The notes beneath the pieces are model-generated. The model saw nothing but the letters and a program-made list of their open reading frames with translations. It was not told where the DNA came from and ran no database searches. The translations under genes were made by a program, and so were the position numbers. Positions 53,585-62,492 of a stretch of DNA of 64,000 nucleotides are shown piece after piece. The DNA is taken from assembly GCF_001719045.1 (NCBI RefSeq), contig NZ_CP015423.1, positions 682,001 to 746,000 on the forward strand, written 5' to 3'. Origin of the DNA: Paenibacillus polymyxa (GTDB taxonomy: Bacteria; Bacillota; Bacilli; Paenibacillales; Paenibacillaceae). The first letter of the stretch is position 1. Each line of letters begins with the position of its first letter.

Positions 53585-56500
53585 TTAAAACTGGGTTATC
53601 GGTAGGGGAATCCTGCGGACATCTTTATCCTCATGGAGTGCCTCCCATGAAATCCTGCCCCCCTGGGTCCAATACATCGCTATATTTTCCATGTTTTTCT
53701 CCTCTAGCAGCAATTGAGAAACGGTCTCTCCTATTTTCCCTGAGAGAAGCGCACTCGTGTTTGAGTCTTCTACGCTTTCTCCTATAAATAAAGGAATAGA
53801 TTCCCCTTCGGGTCCGTTGCCGCTATCAGCTATTTCGAGAAGTTCCCTAAGACCCGTGAGTAGATCCTGCCGCGTACTCGCTACGATTGCCGCCCGGCAT
53901 GTCATCGCTTCGCGACCTGTCTGAAGTGTAAAGGCAATATCTTGTAAGGCATCATCGCTCTGCTGCTCCAGATATCCCAGTAATTGATTGGCAAGCGCCA
54001 TCAGTCTCTCCCGGTTTATGTCCGAGAGAATCACCACTTCGGGCTGATCTGCCACTCGTAAATGAATGTTGTCTTTTTCTGAAGGGATATATTCTTCCAG
54101 AATGAAATGCACATTAGAGCCTCCCGCTCCAAAGGAGCTTACGGTTGCCCGCAACGGGAATTCCCGTTTTTCTCCCTGCATCTCAATTACAGGCCGCTCC
54201 CATTCCTGAACTTCCCGCTGCAAATAAAATGGAGTATTACTGAAATTAATATTAGGGTTAAGCTTCTCGGCCTTAATGGTAGGAACCAGTTTTCGATGCC
54301 ATAATTGCAATATGACCTTGGTTAGCTGTGATATCCCCGAAGCCGCTTCTGCATGCCCAATATTGGATTTGACTGAGCCAATGGCACAAAATTGCTGCTC
54401 GGTCGTGAATTTCTGGAATGCTTTATTCAAAGCAGCAAGTTCAATAGGGTCTCCCAATGTAGACCCATTTGCGGCTGCCTCTACATAACTGATCGTCCGG
54501 GGGTCTATACCGGCTTTCAAAAAGTTTTCTTCGACTAGTTGCGCCTGCGCATTGGGGTTAGGGATTGTATATCCATTGCTATGTCCCCCATGATTGGTTG
54601 CCGTGGATTTAATAACCGCTAAAATGCAATCTCCATCCTGTACAGCCTTATGAAGCGGTTTTAAGAGTACCGCTCCAACTCCTTCCGCTGGAAGGTACCC
54701 ATCCCCATCTGCAAAGCTTCTGCTATCTTCATGACTTCCAATCAACTGATTTTGACTGGATTCAATATATTTTTTGGGACTGGTTAATAGATTCCCCCCG
54801 CCAGCTACCGCTATTTGACACTCTCCCCTGATCAGGCTTTCACATGCCATATGGACAGCTACAGCTGAGGAAGAGCTCATCGTATCAATGGATATGCTCG
54901 GTCCCTGGAAATTGAAATAATGCGACATGGGGTTTGCGACTGCAACAGACCCAAATGATGTTACCCGTTGAGCAGAGTCCGGTTCGGTATCACAGGAGCA
55001 GTATTTGTGATACGTAGCGCCCACATAGACGCCAACCTTGTTCTGGTGTTTCTTCTGTAATGCCTCTCGCGTATATCCTGCACTTTCAAGCAAATTCCAT
55101 ATTATTCCCAGGAAGAGTTGCTCCATCGGGTCCATTAAACTGATCTCATAGGGGGTGAGATGAAAGAATGCTGGCTCTGACAGGCTCATTCGTTCCATGA
55201 AACCGCCCCACTTGCAGTAGGTTTTTCCCGGCTTGTTTCTCTCCTTGTCAAAATAAAGATCATGCTCCCAACGATCTTTTGGAACTTCGGTAATGCAGTC
55301 CTTGCTTTCTTGGAGATTGCTCCAGAACTCCTGAAGATTTTCCGCACCTGGATATTTCCCGGACACCCCAATTACAGCAATGTCCATCGCTCCTGTTTCT
55401 TGTTTCTTCTCCTCCGGAGGCTCTCCCTCAGTTGCAGAAAATTGGGGATGACGGAATATCGGAGAAGGGGCTTTTACCTGCTCCATACTAAACCATTCAA
55501 TCAATTCGCCTCGATGCGATTCCAAGAAATATTCTATTAAACTCTGGATATTCGGATATTCAAAAAGTAAGGTCCTCGATAGCGGGCCGAAGTTTTTTTC
55601 CAGCTCATCGGTTAATTCCATTGACTTTATGGAGTCAACACCATAGTTTTCCAGATTTTTGTCCTCTTCAATGCGATGTTCCGGCAGTCCAGTGGACGAA
55701 GAGAGCAGGCGCTTTAGGTAACTTGTCATTTTTTCACGCAGTAGCTCTTCTTCCTGGCTGGACACTGCCTTATTTGTTATAGAAGTTGTGTCGGCTTTTG
55801 CACCCGCAGCTGCTGCCTGATCTATGCCAAACAAAGCGATCAATTGGTCTCGATAGGCTTCCACAAAATATTCCGTCAAACTCCGAATATCTGGATATTC
55901 AAAAAATAGAGTCCTCGACACCTGATCGAATGTTTTCTCCAGTTGGTCGGTCAACTCCATAGACTTTATAGAATCAACCCCATAATTTTCAAAAGGTGTA
56001 TCCTCTTCGATTCGATATATTGGCAGTTCGATGGACGATGAAAGCAGGGTCTTCAAGTAATGGACCGTCTTTTCACGCAGCAGGTCCTCTACTCTGCCGG
56101 ACACTTCCTCGTTTGCTGCAAAAGTTGTGTCAGCTTTCGCGCCTGCCACCGCTACCTGATCTATACCAAACAAAGCAATCAATGGGTCTCGATAGGCTTC
56201 CACAAAATATTCCGTTAAACTCCGGATATCCGGATATTCAAAAAATAGAGTCCTCGATACCTGATCGAATGTTTTCTCCAGCTGGTCGGTCAACTCCATA
56301 GACTTTATAGAATCAACCCCATAATTTTCAAAAGGTGTATCCTCTTCGATTCGATATACAGGCAGACCGATGGACGTTGAAAGCAGAGTCTTCAAGTAAT
56401 GGACCGTCTTTTCACGCAACAGGTCTTCTTCTTGGCCGGACTCTGTCTTGTTTGCTGTGGAGGGAACGATGTTAGCTTCTGACCCGAGCGCCTGATCCCA

Positions 56501-59500
56501 AGATGCTTTACCGCTTTCTTCAAGCTGTCCCTCCATGACCATCATTTTGCTGATTAGATCTACGTCTCCTTCGATCACCATGACCTGATCCGAAATACAG
56601 GCTATGCTTTGGTACAGGGCGCTCATTCCTGTCTCTGTCCTCATCGCATACATACCCACCTTCTGCATGGCCTTCTCCGTCTCCTGGTCAGGCCGCATTC
56701 CGCCATCTTTCCATAACGGCCAATTGATGGACAGCGTTTTGCCTGTACGCTCCATGGAGGATACCAAGGTATTGCGGTACCAGGCATATGCGTCCATAAA
56801 AGCATTCGCGGCAGCATAGTCAGACTGACCTGCATTACCACCCACTCCCGAACCTGACGAAAAAAGGATAAAGAAGTCAAGAGCAATGTCCTTACTGGCT
56901 TGGTCCAGATTTACCAGTCCCGCAACCTTGGGCGCCAGCACTGCCCTGAATTCCAGGCTAGTCTTTTTAATAATGTAGTTATCCTGGATTATTCCAGCAC
57001 TGTGTAGGATGCCGTTGATTCCGCCGTATGTCTGTTTGATATCTTCAATTAAGCCAACCACAGCTTCCTTCCGCGTGACATCCACCTGTCTGTATTCCAC
57101 CCGGGCGCCCAATGCCTTCAATTCCTCCAATGAGGTCTGCTTGTCCTGGTCCAGTAGGGAACGTCCACTAAGAATCAAAGTCGTTTCCTTGGCCTGACGC
57201 GCAATCTCTTTAGCAAAAATAAGACCTAAACCCTTTGCTCCTCCAGTAATCAAATAAACCCCGCGGTCTTTCCATGGAATATCCGGTGTCTCTGACGGCA
57301 TTTCTGCTTTACTCCAGACAGGAACCCAACGTTTGCCTTCTGCAAACCGGATGCGGCTATCCGCAGGGTGTCGGCTGCTCGTCTTTAGTATTTCGATGAG
57401 CCCTTCCATTTTTTCTGTACCCTCAACTTCAATTAACTGACCATGGATCTTTGGATTTTCCTTTTGCGCAGTTTTGAGTATGCCGCACAGCCCAGCGAAG
57501 AGCAGCTTTTCATGTTGAGGCATCGTTACAATCTGCACCAGCACCTTGCCTTTGGGTTTGTCATTCAGGATACTTTTTATTTTTTCAAAAACCTGGACAG
57601 CATACATTTCGAAGCGGCGATCGACCTCCTCCATACCGGTTTGCAGAGTGATACATTCCACTCCTGCCAAGGATGACTCGATATCTCCTGCAGCAATGGT
57701 ATCTATTTCGCAAAGCATTACTACATGTCGTTCGTAAATGGGAACCATCGTGTCCTCCGCAACAACCGCCTGTTCTTTCCAGAAGGGTTGGAGCATCATT
57801 GCACCAGGTGTTTTCTCACATGCGCCCACTACCTTGTAGGAGCATCCTTTTATACGCACGCAGACCTGGCCTGCCTCATCACACAAATCAATGTCATACT
57901 TCTGCGTATTATGACCAGCCCCGCTTCCTCTGCTATACCGGATCAACGCCCACATTTCACAGGGACATTCCCGAAATATTTCGAGTCCCTCAATGGCAGT
58001 CGGCCGTATTTTCTGTAGAGGATCAATGCCTGAAGGCCACATGATATTTTCATCATTCGAAAACAAGTATGCCGGCGGCATTTGCAAAGCAGCGTTTATT
58101 ATAAAGGGATGCAAAACAAATAAGCCCTCAGTATTCCTAATACCGGAAGGCAACGATAGCTTGGCCAGCACTAACCCCTGTCCTATATGCACTTGTTCAT
58201 TGGTCTGATGTCCCAGACTGTCGTCGGCTCCCATGTCCCACACTGCTTCGTCGTCTATCCCAGGCGAAACATGCTGAAAGCATTCCATCTGCAAAGCTTG
58301 TATATCCCACGTTTCCGCTGCATTCAACATCTCCAATTCGGCATTACCCTGGCTGTGTAAGACAGGGTCCCCGGCTTCTGTTAATCTGCTATAGATTTTG
58401 AAGCCAATCGCTCCTTGATCTCCCGGAAAGAGCCCTATATGTATTTCTAACGGCTGATCTCCTATAGCGGGAGCATGTGTCCATACAATATCTTTAATAA
58501 TGATGTTTGCCTGCCCCTTCTCCTGTACTGTTAACGACTGCTCAACCGCTGCCCGCACCATTTCAAGGCATGCCGCTTCTGACAGGACAAGCTTTCCGTC
58601 AATTACGGAGTTTTTCAGATAAAACTCCTGGCCGCTAAAGGTTGAACTAAATCTTTGCTCAGAAAGTACGGAGGTGTTTTGATGCAGTAATGGATGTAGA
58701 TGTGCAACCGCATTGACGACAGGCTTTTCTTCATCTACATGTATCCAATAGCGTTCTCTGGCAAAAGGATAGGTGGGTAAAGGGATACGGCGGGGCTGGA
58801 CATTACCGTAAAGTCTGCTCCAGTCCATATGGACACCCTTGACCCACAAGTCTGAGATTCTGCCGTACTTTTCCGCTAGAATCTGTAAATCAACCGTTTC
58901 ATCGAGCGTTTTCTCCTCTGAGGCCATGTTCAAGCTCTCCTTGTCTCGCTTGGCCTGTCCCCGGTAAAGCTGTGCAATACTCTGTCTTCCTCCAATAAAG
59001 CCCCGCAACTTGCTTCTAAGTTCCTCCACTGACTCAACGACCACAGCGAGGCGCTCTTCCATCGCTTCGCGTCCTGTCTGCAAGGTATAAGCCACATTCA
59101 CCAGATCGTGATCGGAAAACTCATTCCGATCCATTGCAGCAACCAATTGGTTTACCTGCTCCTTCAATGCTCCATCACTTTTTGCCGACAGAACTACGAC
59201 GACCGGTCTTGGAGGAGTAAAGGCATTTTGAAAGTCATCCTGTTCCGCAGGGAGGTATTCCTCAAGGACGATATGGGCATTAGCCCCACCGGCTCCAAAG
59301 GAAGATATCCCGGCGATTCTCGGGTATTCCCGTTGCTCGCCGTCCTCCTCCACTATCGGACGCTCCCATTCAGAAAGCCCCTGTTGGACTACAAATGGCG
59401 TTTTGGAAAAGTTTATATTAGGGTTCAGTTTTTGGGAATGCAGGCTAGGGGCAATTTTCCGGTTTTTCATTTGCAAGATGATTTTAGCGATGCCTGCGAT

Positions 59501-62461
59501 CCCTGCGGCCGCCTCTAAATGGCCTATGTTTGATTTTACCGAGCCAATAGCGCAAAACCCCGTGTCCTGCGTATCTTTCTTAAATGCCTGGGTAAGCCCG
59601 GTGATCTCAATAGGATCGCCGAGCTCCGTTCCAGTACCGTGGGCCTCAATATAACTGACTGCCCGGGCATTTACGCCTGCTTTATCAAAAGCCTCTCTAA
59701 TCAGTTCACCCTGTGCTACCGGGTTAGGCACGGTATACCCGTTTGTTTTTCCTCCATGGTTGATACGGGTTCCCCGAATAACCGCATAGATATGGTCTTT
59801 GTCTGCAATGGCTCGTGATAAAGGTTTGAGCAGCACGACCCCTGCACCTTCGCCAGGGACAAATCCATTCCCGCCTTCCCCAAAGCTTTTACACCGTCCC
59901 TCAGGCGATAGCATTCTCATCGTACTGAGAAAGATATAGCTTGAAGGATGAAGATATAAGTTGACTCCTCCAGCAACAGCCATTTCACATTCACCGTTAA
60001 AGATATGCTCACAGGCCTCGTGGATTGCAGTTAATGAGGAAGAGCACATGGTATCAACCGGGATACTAGGCCCCTTTAAGTTCAAGAAATAGGATATTCT
60101 GTTGGCTACCGAGCTGAAGGAGGTTCGCGGAAAGACGGGTTGTCCTTGTTCCCACAGCTTTGGTCCATATAGATTGAACCCCGTTCCGGTAATTCCTGCA
60201 AAGACGCCAATCCGGCCATTATACTGTTCGGCGAGCTGTTCTCTGCTATATCCTGCATCCTCGAAAACCTTCCAGCATTCTTCCAGGAATATTCGCTCCT
60301 GAGGATCCATACTCATTGCTTCCCGGGGAGATATATTAAAGAAGAGAGGATCAAAATCTGCAAAATCCTCCACGAATCCTCCATATTTACTATAGCTTTT
60401 GCCCTTTTCAACCGCTTCTTTGATGTCGGAACAGTAGAAACCTTCCCTCTTCCAGCGTTCCGCAGGAATTTCTGTTATACAGTCTTTGCCCTGTTCCAGA
60501 TTGCTCCAGTACTCTTCCATATTTTTGGCCTGCGGATATCGTCCGCTTATACCAATAATGGCTATTTGCTCGTGTTTCACACGGTCTCTGCTAGTAGCCG
60601 TGTTGCAGATACGATTGTTTTCTTCCTTTGGCAGGGGTGACAAAGAAAACTCGCTGGCAGCATGCAAGGTTGCGGAAATGGAGACGGATTTCTCTTCCGT
60701 CTTTATCGGGCTTCCGAGTCCTGTCCACCGTACGCATTCCTTGTGATAATCAACAATAAAATATTCGGCCACTGCTTCCAACGTCTGATATTCATAAAAC
60801 AAGGTCATTGATATTTCTCCAAAAATCCCCTGCAGCTTTTGATTAAGCCTTGTAATCATGATGGAGTCTATGCCATAGCTCTCCAAAGGCTCGCTGACAT
60901 CAATCTTGTCAATGCTCAGCTTGGTAACTTCTCCAAACAACAGTTTTAGCTGATGTAAGGTTTTTTCCAGAAGCAGTTCAAGATTCACCTCTGAATAAGC
61001 TGACTCTTCAACATATTCTTTCTCCTGCGGTTGGGACTCCAAGAAATACTTTTGCAATCTGGATTGCTCACCTTCTATGACCAATAACTGATTTAGACCA
61101 GCGGCCAGACCGTTATATAGAGCCTGGATACCGTTTGAAGCTTGCATAGCTACCATGCCAATACTTTGCCAAGCCCTCTCCGTGTCATTGTCCACATGCA
61201 TCCCTCCGTCCTTCCAGAGAGGCCAATTGACAGATAGCGTCTGCCCTTTGCGCTCCTTTGAGGATACAAGGCTGTTTCGATACGCGGCATAGGCATCCAT
61301 AAAGGCATTTGCGGCAGAATAGTCGGCTTGACCGGGGTTGCCCATAATCCCAGCTATTGAGGAGAAGAGAATAAAGAAATCAAGATGTAGCCCCTTGGTC
61401 GCCTGATCTAAGTTCACCAGTCCGGCAACCTTTGGTGCCATTACTCCCGCGAACTCTTCCTGTGATTTATTCATGATAAAATGATCCTGTATTACTCCAG
61501 CACTATGAAGAATACCATCAAGGCCTCCATACTCTTCCCTGATCTCAAGGATCAATTTGGCGACCTCTTCCTTCCGTGCTACATCTACCTGTCTGTACTC
61601 AACGCAGGCCCCCAGCGCCTTCAACTTCTCCAATACGGCCTGTTTGCCTTCGTCCGGATTTGAACGGCCTACAAGAACTAGCGTGGCTTCCCTGACTCGC
61701 TGGGCGATATCCTCCGCAAAAATAAGTCCTAAACCTCCTGCACCGCCTGTAATCAAATAAGTCCCCCGATCCTTCCAAGGCACTCTTCCCATTGTCTCGG
61801 TGGGTTTCATCTCGTTCCAGCCGAGGACCAGACGTTTGCCATCCTCATACCGTATCCTTTTATCCTTTGGATATTGACTGTTCTCTTTTAATTTCTCAAT
61901 CACCTCTTCCAGACCTACAGATTCCAATTCTACGAACTGCCCTACGATTTTCGGGTTTTCTTTCTCAGCTGTCTGCAGTAATCCCAATAGTCCTGCGAAA
62001 GGTTGCTGCGCGCTGTGTGCGGAAACTGCAATCTGTATCAGTACGCTACCCTTGGATTCCTCTTTGAGAACCATTTGCACTTCCGTGAGCAGCTGGAGGG
62101 CATACGCCTGAAAGCGTTCATCCATGCTGCTTTGGCTGGCATGCAGCTTGATGCAACGGGTTCCTTTCATGAACGATTCAATGCTGCGCTCTGCGAAATG
62201 ATCCAGTTCGCAAAGCACCACTAGATGCTGGCTAAAATCAGGGCGTGCCACTTTCTGAAGAGCAACAACTTGCTCTTTCCAGAAAGGCTCAAGCATAAGG
62301 ACTCCCGTATCCGCCAAGGACCCCGCAGTCCTTGTTCCGCTTTGCGGGGCCTCATGGGAAGCCATTTGAGCCTGAAATTGGCGTATTTTTACAATGGCAT
62401 CCTCTTTCTGTATCCGTCCGCTTTTTACCTCGCCTAGAATATATTGAAAAAAGTCCTTCAT
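53585..62461 (-). CDS. Trans-AT polyketide synthase, KR-ACP-KS-DH*-KR-ACP-ACP-ACP-KS0
   Basis: 2,958 residues, no embedded AT. In order: N-terminal docking helix (residues ~1-35), KR (core TGGAGGLG near 238, end near 417) and ACP (GIDSI near 532), which complete the module begun by the KS of the previous protein; KS (629-1060, active Cys806 in DTMCSSSL, His in EAHGTGTELGDP and KSNIGHLE); a DH whose catalytic His is Ser1285 and whose second catalytic Asp is Asn1456, hence inactive; KR (core near 1738); three ACPs with Ser near 2051, 2164 and 2274; and a last KS (2360-2784) whose Cys is Ser2529 and first His Ala2663, hence non-elongating. The protein ends RRIPLPITQF with no thioesterase. ATG at 62461 follows GGGAGG. 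Confidence 0.93.
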   Translation of the reverse strand: MKDFFQYILGEVKSGRIQKEDAIVKIRQFQAQMASHEAPQSGTRTAGSLADTGVLMLEPFWKEQVVALQKVARPDFSQHLVVLCELDHFAERSIESFMKGTRCIKLHASQSSMDERFQAYALQLLTEVQMVLKEESKGSVLIQIAVSAHSAQQPFAGLLGLLQTAEKENPKIVGQFVELESVGLEEVIEKLKENSQYPKDKRIRYEDGKRLVLGWNEMKPTETMGRVPWKDRGTYLITGGAGGLGLIFAEDIAQRVREATLVLVGRSNPDEGKQAVLEKLKALGACVEYRQVDVARKEEVAKLILEIREEYGGLDGILHSAGVIQDHFIMNKSQEEFAGVMAPKVAGLVNLDQATKGLHLDFFILFSSIAGIMGNPGQADYSAANAFMDAYAAYRNSLVSSKERKGQTLSVNWPLWKDGGMHVDNDTERAWQSIGMVAMQASNGIQALYNGLAAGLNQLLVIEGEQSRLQKYFLESQPQEKEYVEESAYSEVNLELLLEKTLHQLKLLFGEVTKLSIDKIDVSEPLESYGIDSIMITRLNQKLQGIFGEISMTLFYEYQTLEAVAEYFIVDYHKECVRWTGLGSPIKTEEKSVSISATLHAASEFSLSPLPKEENNRICNTATSRDRVKHEQIAIIGISGRYPQAKNMEEYWSNLEQGKDCITEIPAERWKREGFYCSDIKEAVEKGKSYSKYGGFVEDFADFDPLFFNISPREAMSMDPQERIFLEECWKVFEDAGYSREQLAEQYNGRIGVFAGITGTGFNLYGPKLWEQGQPVFPRTSFSSVANRISYFLNLKGPSIPVDTMCSSSLTAIHEACEHIFNGECEMAVAGGVNLYLHPSSYIFLSTMRMLSPEGRCKSFGEGGNGFVPGEGAGVVLLKPLSRAIADKDHIYAVIRGTRINHGGKTNGYTVPNPVAQGELIREAFDKAGVNARAVSYIEAHGTGTELGDPIEITGLTQAFKKDTQDTGFCAIGSVKSNIGHLEAAAGIAGIAKIILQMKNRKIAPSLHSQKLNPNINFSKTPFVVQQGLSEWERPIVEEDGEQREYPRIAGISSFGAGGANAHIVLEEYLPAEQDDFQNAFTPPRPVVVVLSAKSDGALKEQVNQLVAAMDRNEFSDHDLVNVAYTLQTGREAMEERLAVVVESVEELRSKLRGFIGGRQSIAQLYRGQAKRDKESLNMASEEKTLDETVDLQILAEKYGRISDLWVKGVHMDWSRLYGNVQPRRIPLPTYPFARERYWIHVDEEKPVVNAVAHLHPLLHQNTSVLSEQRFSSTFSGQEFYLKNSVIDGKLVLSEAACLEMVRAAVEQSLTVQEKGQANIIIKDIVWTHAPAIGDQPLEIHIGLFPGDQGAIGFKIYSRLTEAGDPVLHSQGNAELEMLNAAETWDIQALQMECFQHVSPGIDDEAVWDMGADDSLGHQTNEQVHIGQGLVLAKLSLPSGIRNTEGLFVLHPFIINAALQMPPAYLFSNDENIMWPSGIDPLQKIRPTAIEGLEIFRECPCEMWALIRYSRGSGAGHNTQKYDIDLCDEAGQVCVRIKGCSYKVVGACEKTPGAMMLQPFWKEQAVVAEDTMVPIYERHVVMLCEIDTIAAGDIESSLAGVECITLQTGMEEVDRRFEMYAVQVFEKIKSILNDKPKGKVLVQIVTMPQHEKLLFAGLCGILKTAQKENPKIHGQLIEVEGTEKMEGLIEILKTSSRHPADSRIRFAEGKRWVPVWSKAEMPSETPDIPWKDRGVYLITGGAKGLGLIFAKEIARQAKETTLILSGRSLLDQDKQTSLEELKALGARVEYRQVDVTRKEAVVGLIEDIKQTYGGINGILHSAGIIQDNYIIKKTSLEFRAVLAPKVAGLVNLDQASKDIALDFFILFSSGSGVGGNAGQSDYAAANAFMDAYAWYRNTLVSSMERTGKTLSINWPLWKDGGMRPDQETEKAMQKVGMYAMRTETGMSALYQSIACISDQVMVIEGDVDLISKMMVMEGQLEESGKASWDQALGSEANIVPSTANKTESGQEEDLLREKTVHYLKTLLSTSIGLPVYRIEEDTPFENYGVDSIKSMELTDQLEKTFDQVSRTLFFEYPDIRSLTEYFVEAYRDPLIALFGIDQVAVAGAKADTTFAANEEVSGRVEDLLREKTVHYLKTLLSSSIELPIYRIEEDTPFENYGVDSIKSMELTDQLEKTFDQVSRTLFFEYPDIRSLTEYFVEAYRDQLIALFGIDQAAAAGAKADTTSITNKAVSSQEEELLREKMTSYLKRLLSSSTGLPEHRIEEDKNLENYGVDSIKSMELTDELEKNFGPLSRTLLFEYPNIQSLIEYFLESHRGELIEWFSMEQVKAPSPIFRHPQFSATEGEPPEEKKQETGAMDIAVIGVSGKYPGAENLQEFWSNLQESKDCITEVPKDRWEHDLYFDKERNKPGKTYCKWGGFMERMSLSEPAFFHLTPYEISLMDPMEQLFLGIIWNLLESAGYTREALQKKHQNKVGVYVGATYHKYCSCDTEPDSAQRVTSFGSVAVANPMSHYFNFQGPSISIDTMSSSSAVAVHMACESLIRGECQIAVAGGGNLLTSPKKYIESSQNQLIGSHEDSRSFADGDGYLPAEGVGAVLLKPLHKAVQDGDCILAVIKSTATNHGGHSNGYTIPNPNAQAQLVEENFLKAGIDPRTISYVEAAANGSTLGDPIELAALNKAFQKFTTEQQFCAIGSVKSNIGHAEAASGISQLTKVILQLWHRKLVPTIKAEKLNPNINFSNTPFYLQREVQEWERPVIEMQGEKREFPLRATVSSFGAGGSNVHFILEEYIPSEKDNIHLRVADQPEVVILSDINRERLMALANQLLGYLEQQSDDALQDIAFTLQTGREAMTCRAAIVASTRQDLLTGLRELLEIADSGNGPEGESIPLFIGESVEDSNTSALLSGKIGETVSQLLLEEKNMENIAMYWTQGGRISWEALHEDKDVRRIPLPITQF
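55831..56434. repeat. Tandem near-identical ACP-coding repeat
   Basis: Two copies of a 339-base unit (about 55831-56095 and 56170-56434 compared) inside the PKS gene encode ACPs that share nearly every residue, for example HYLKTLLS-S-I, FENYGVDSIKSMELTDQLEK. The third ACP to the left has diverged. This is a recent internal duplication or is kept uniform by gene conversion. Confidence 0.8.
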
Positions 62462-62492
62462 CTTCTATTGCCTCCCAGCACGTAGAAACTTC

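Noticed and set aside
53585..62461. Cis-AT polyketide synthase or hybrid NRPS
   Set aside because: No AT domain lies between KS and the following domains and no condensation or adenylation motifs are seen; the ATs are encoded separately.
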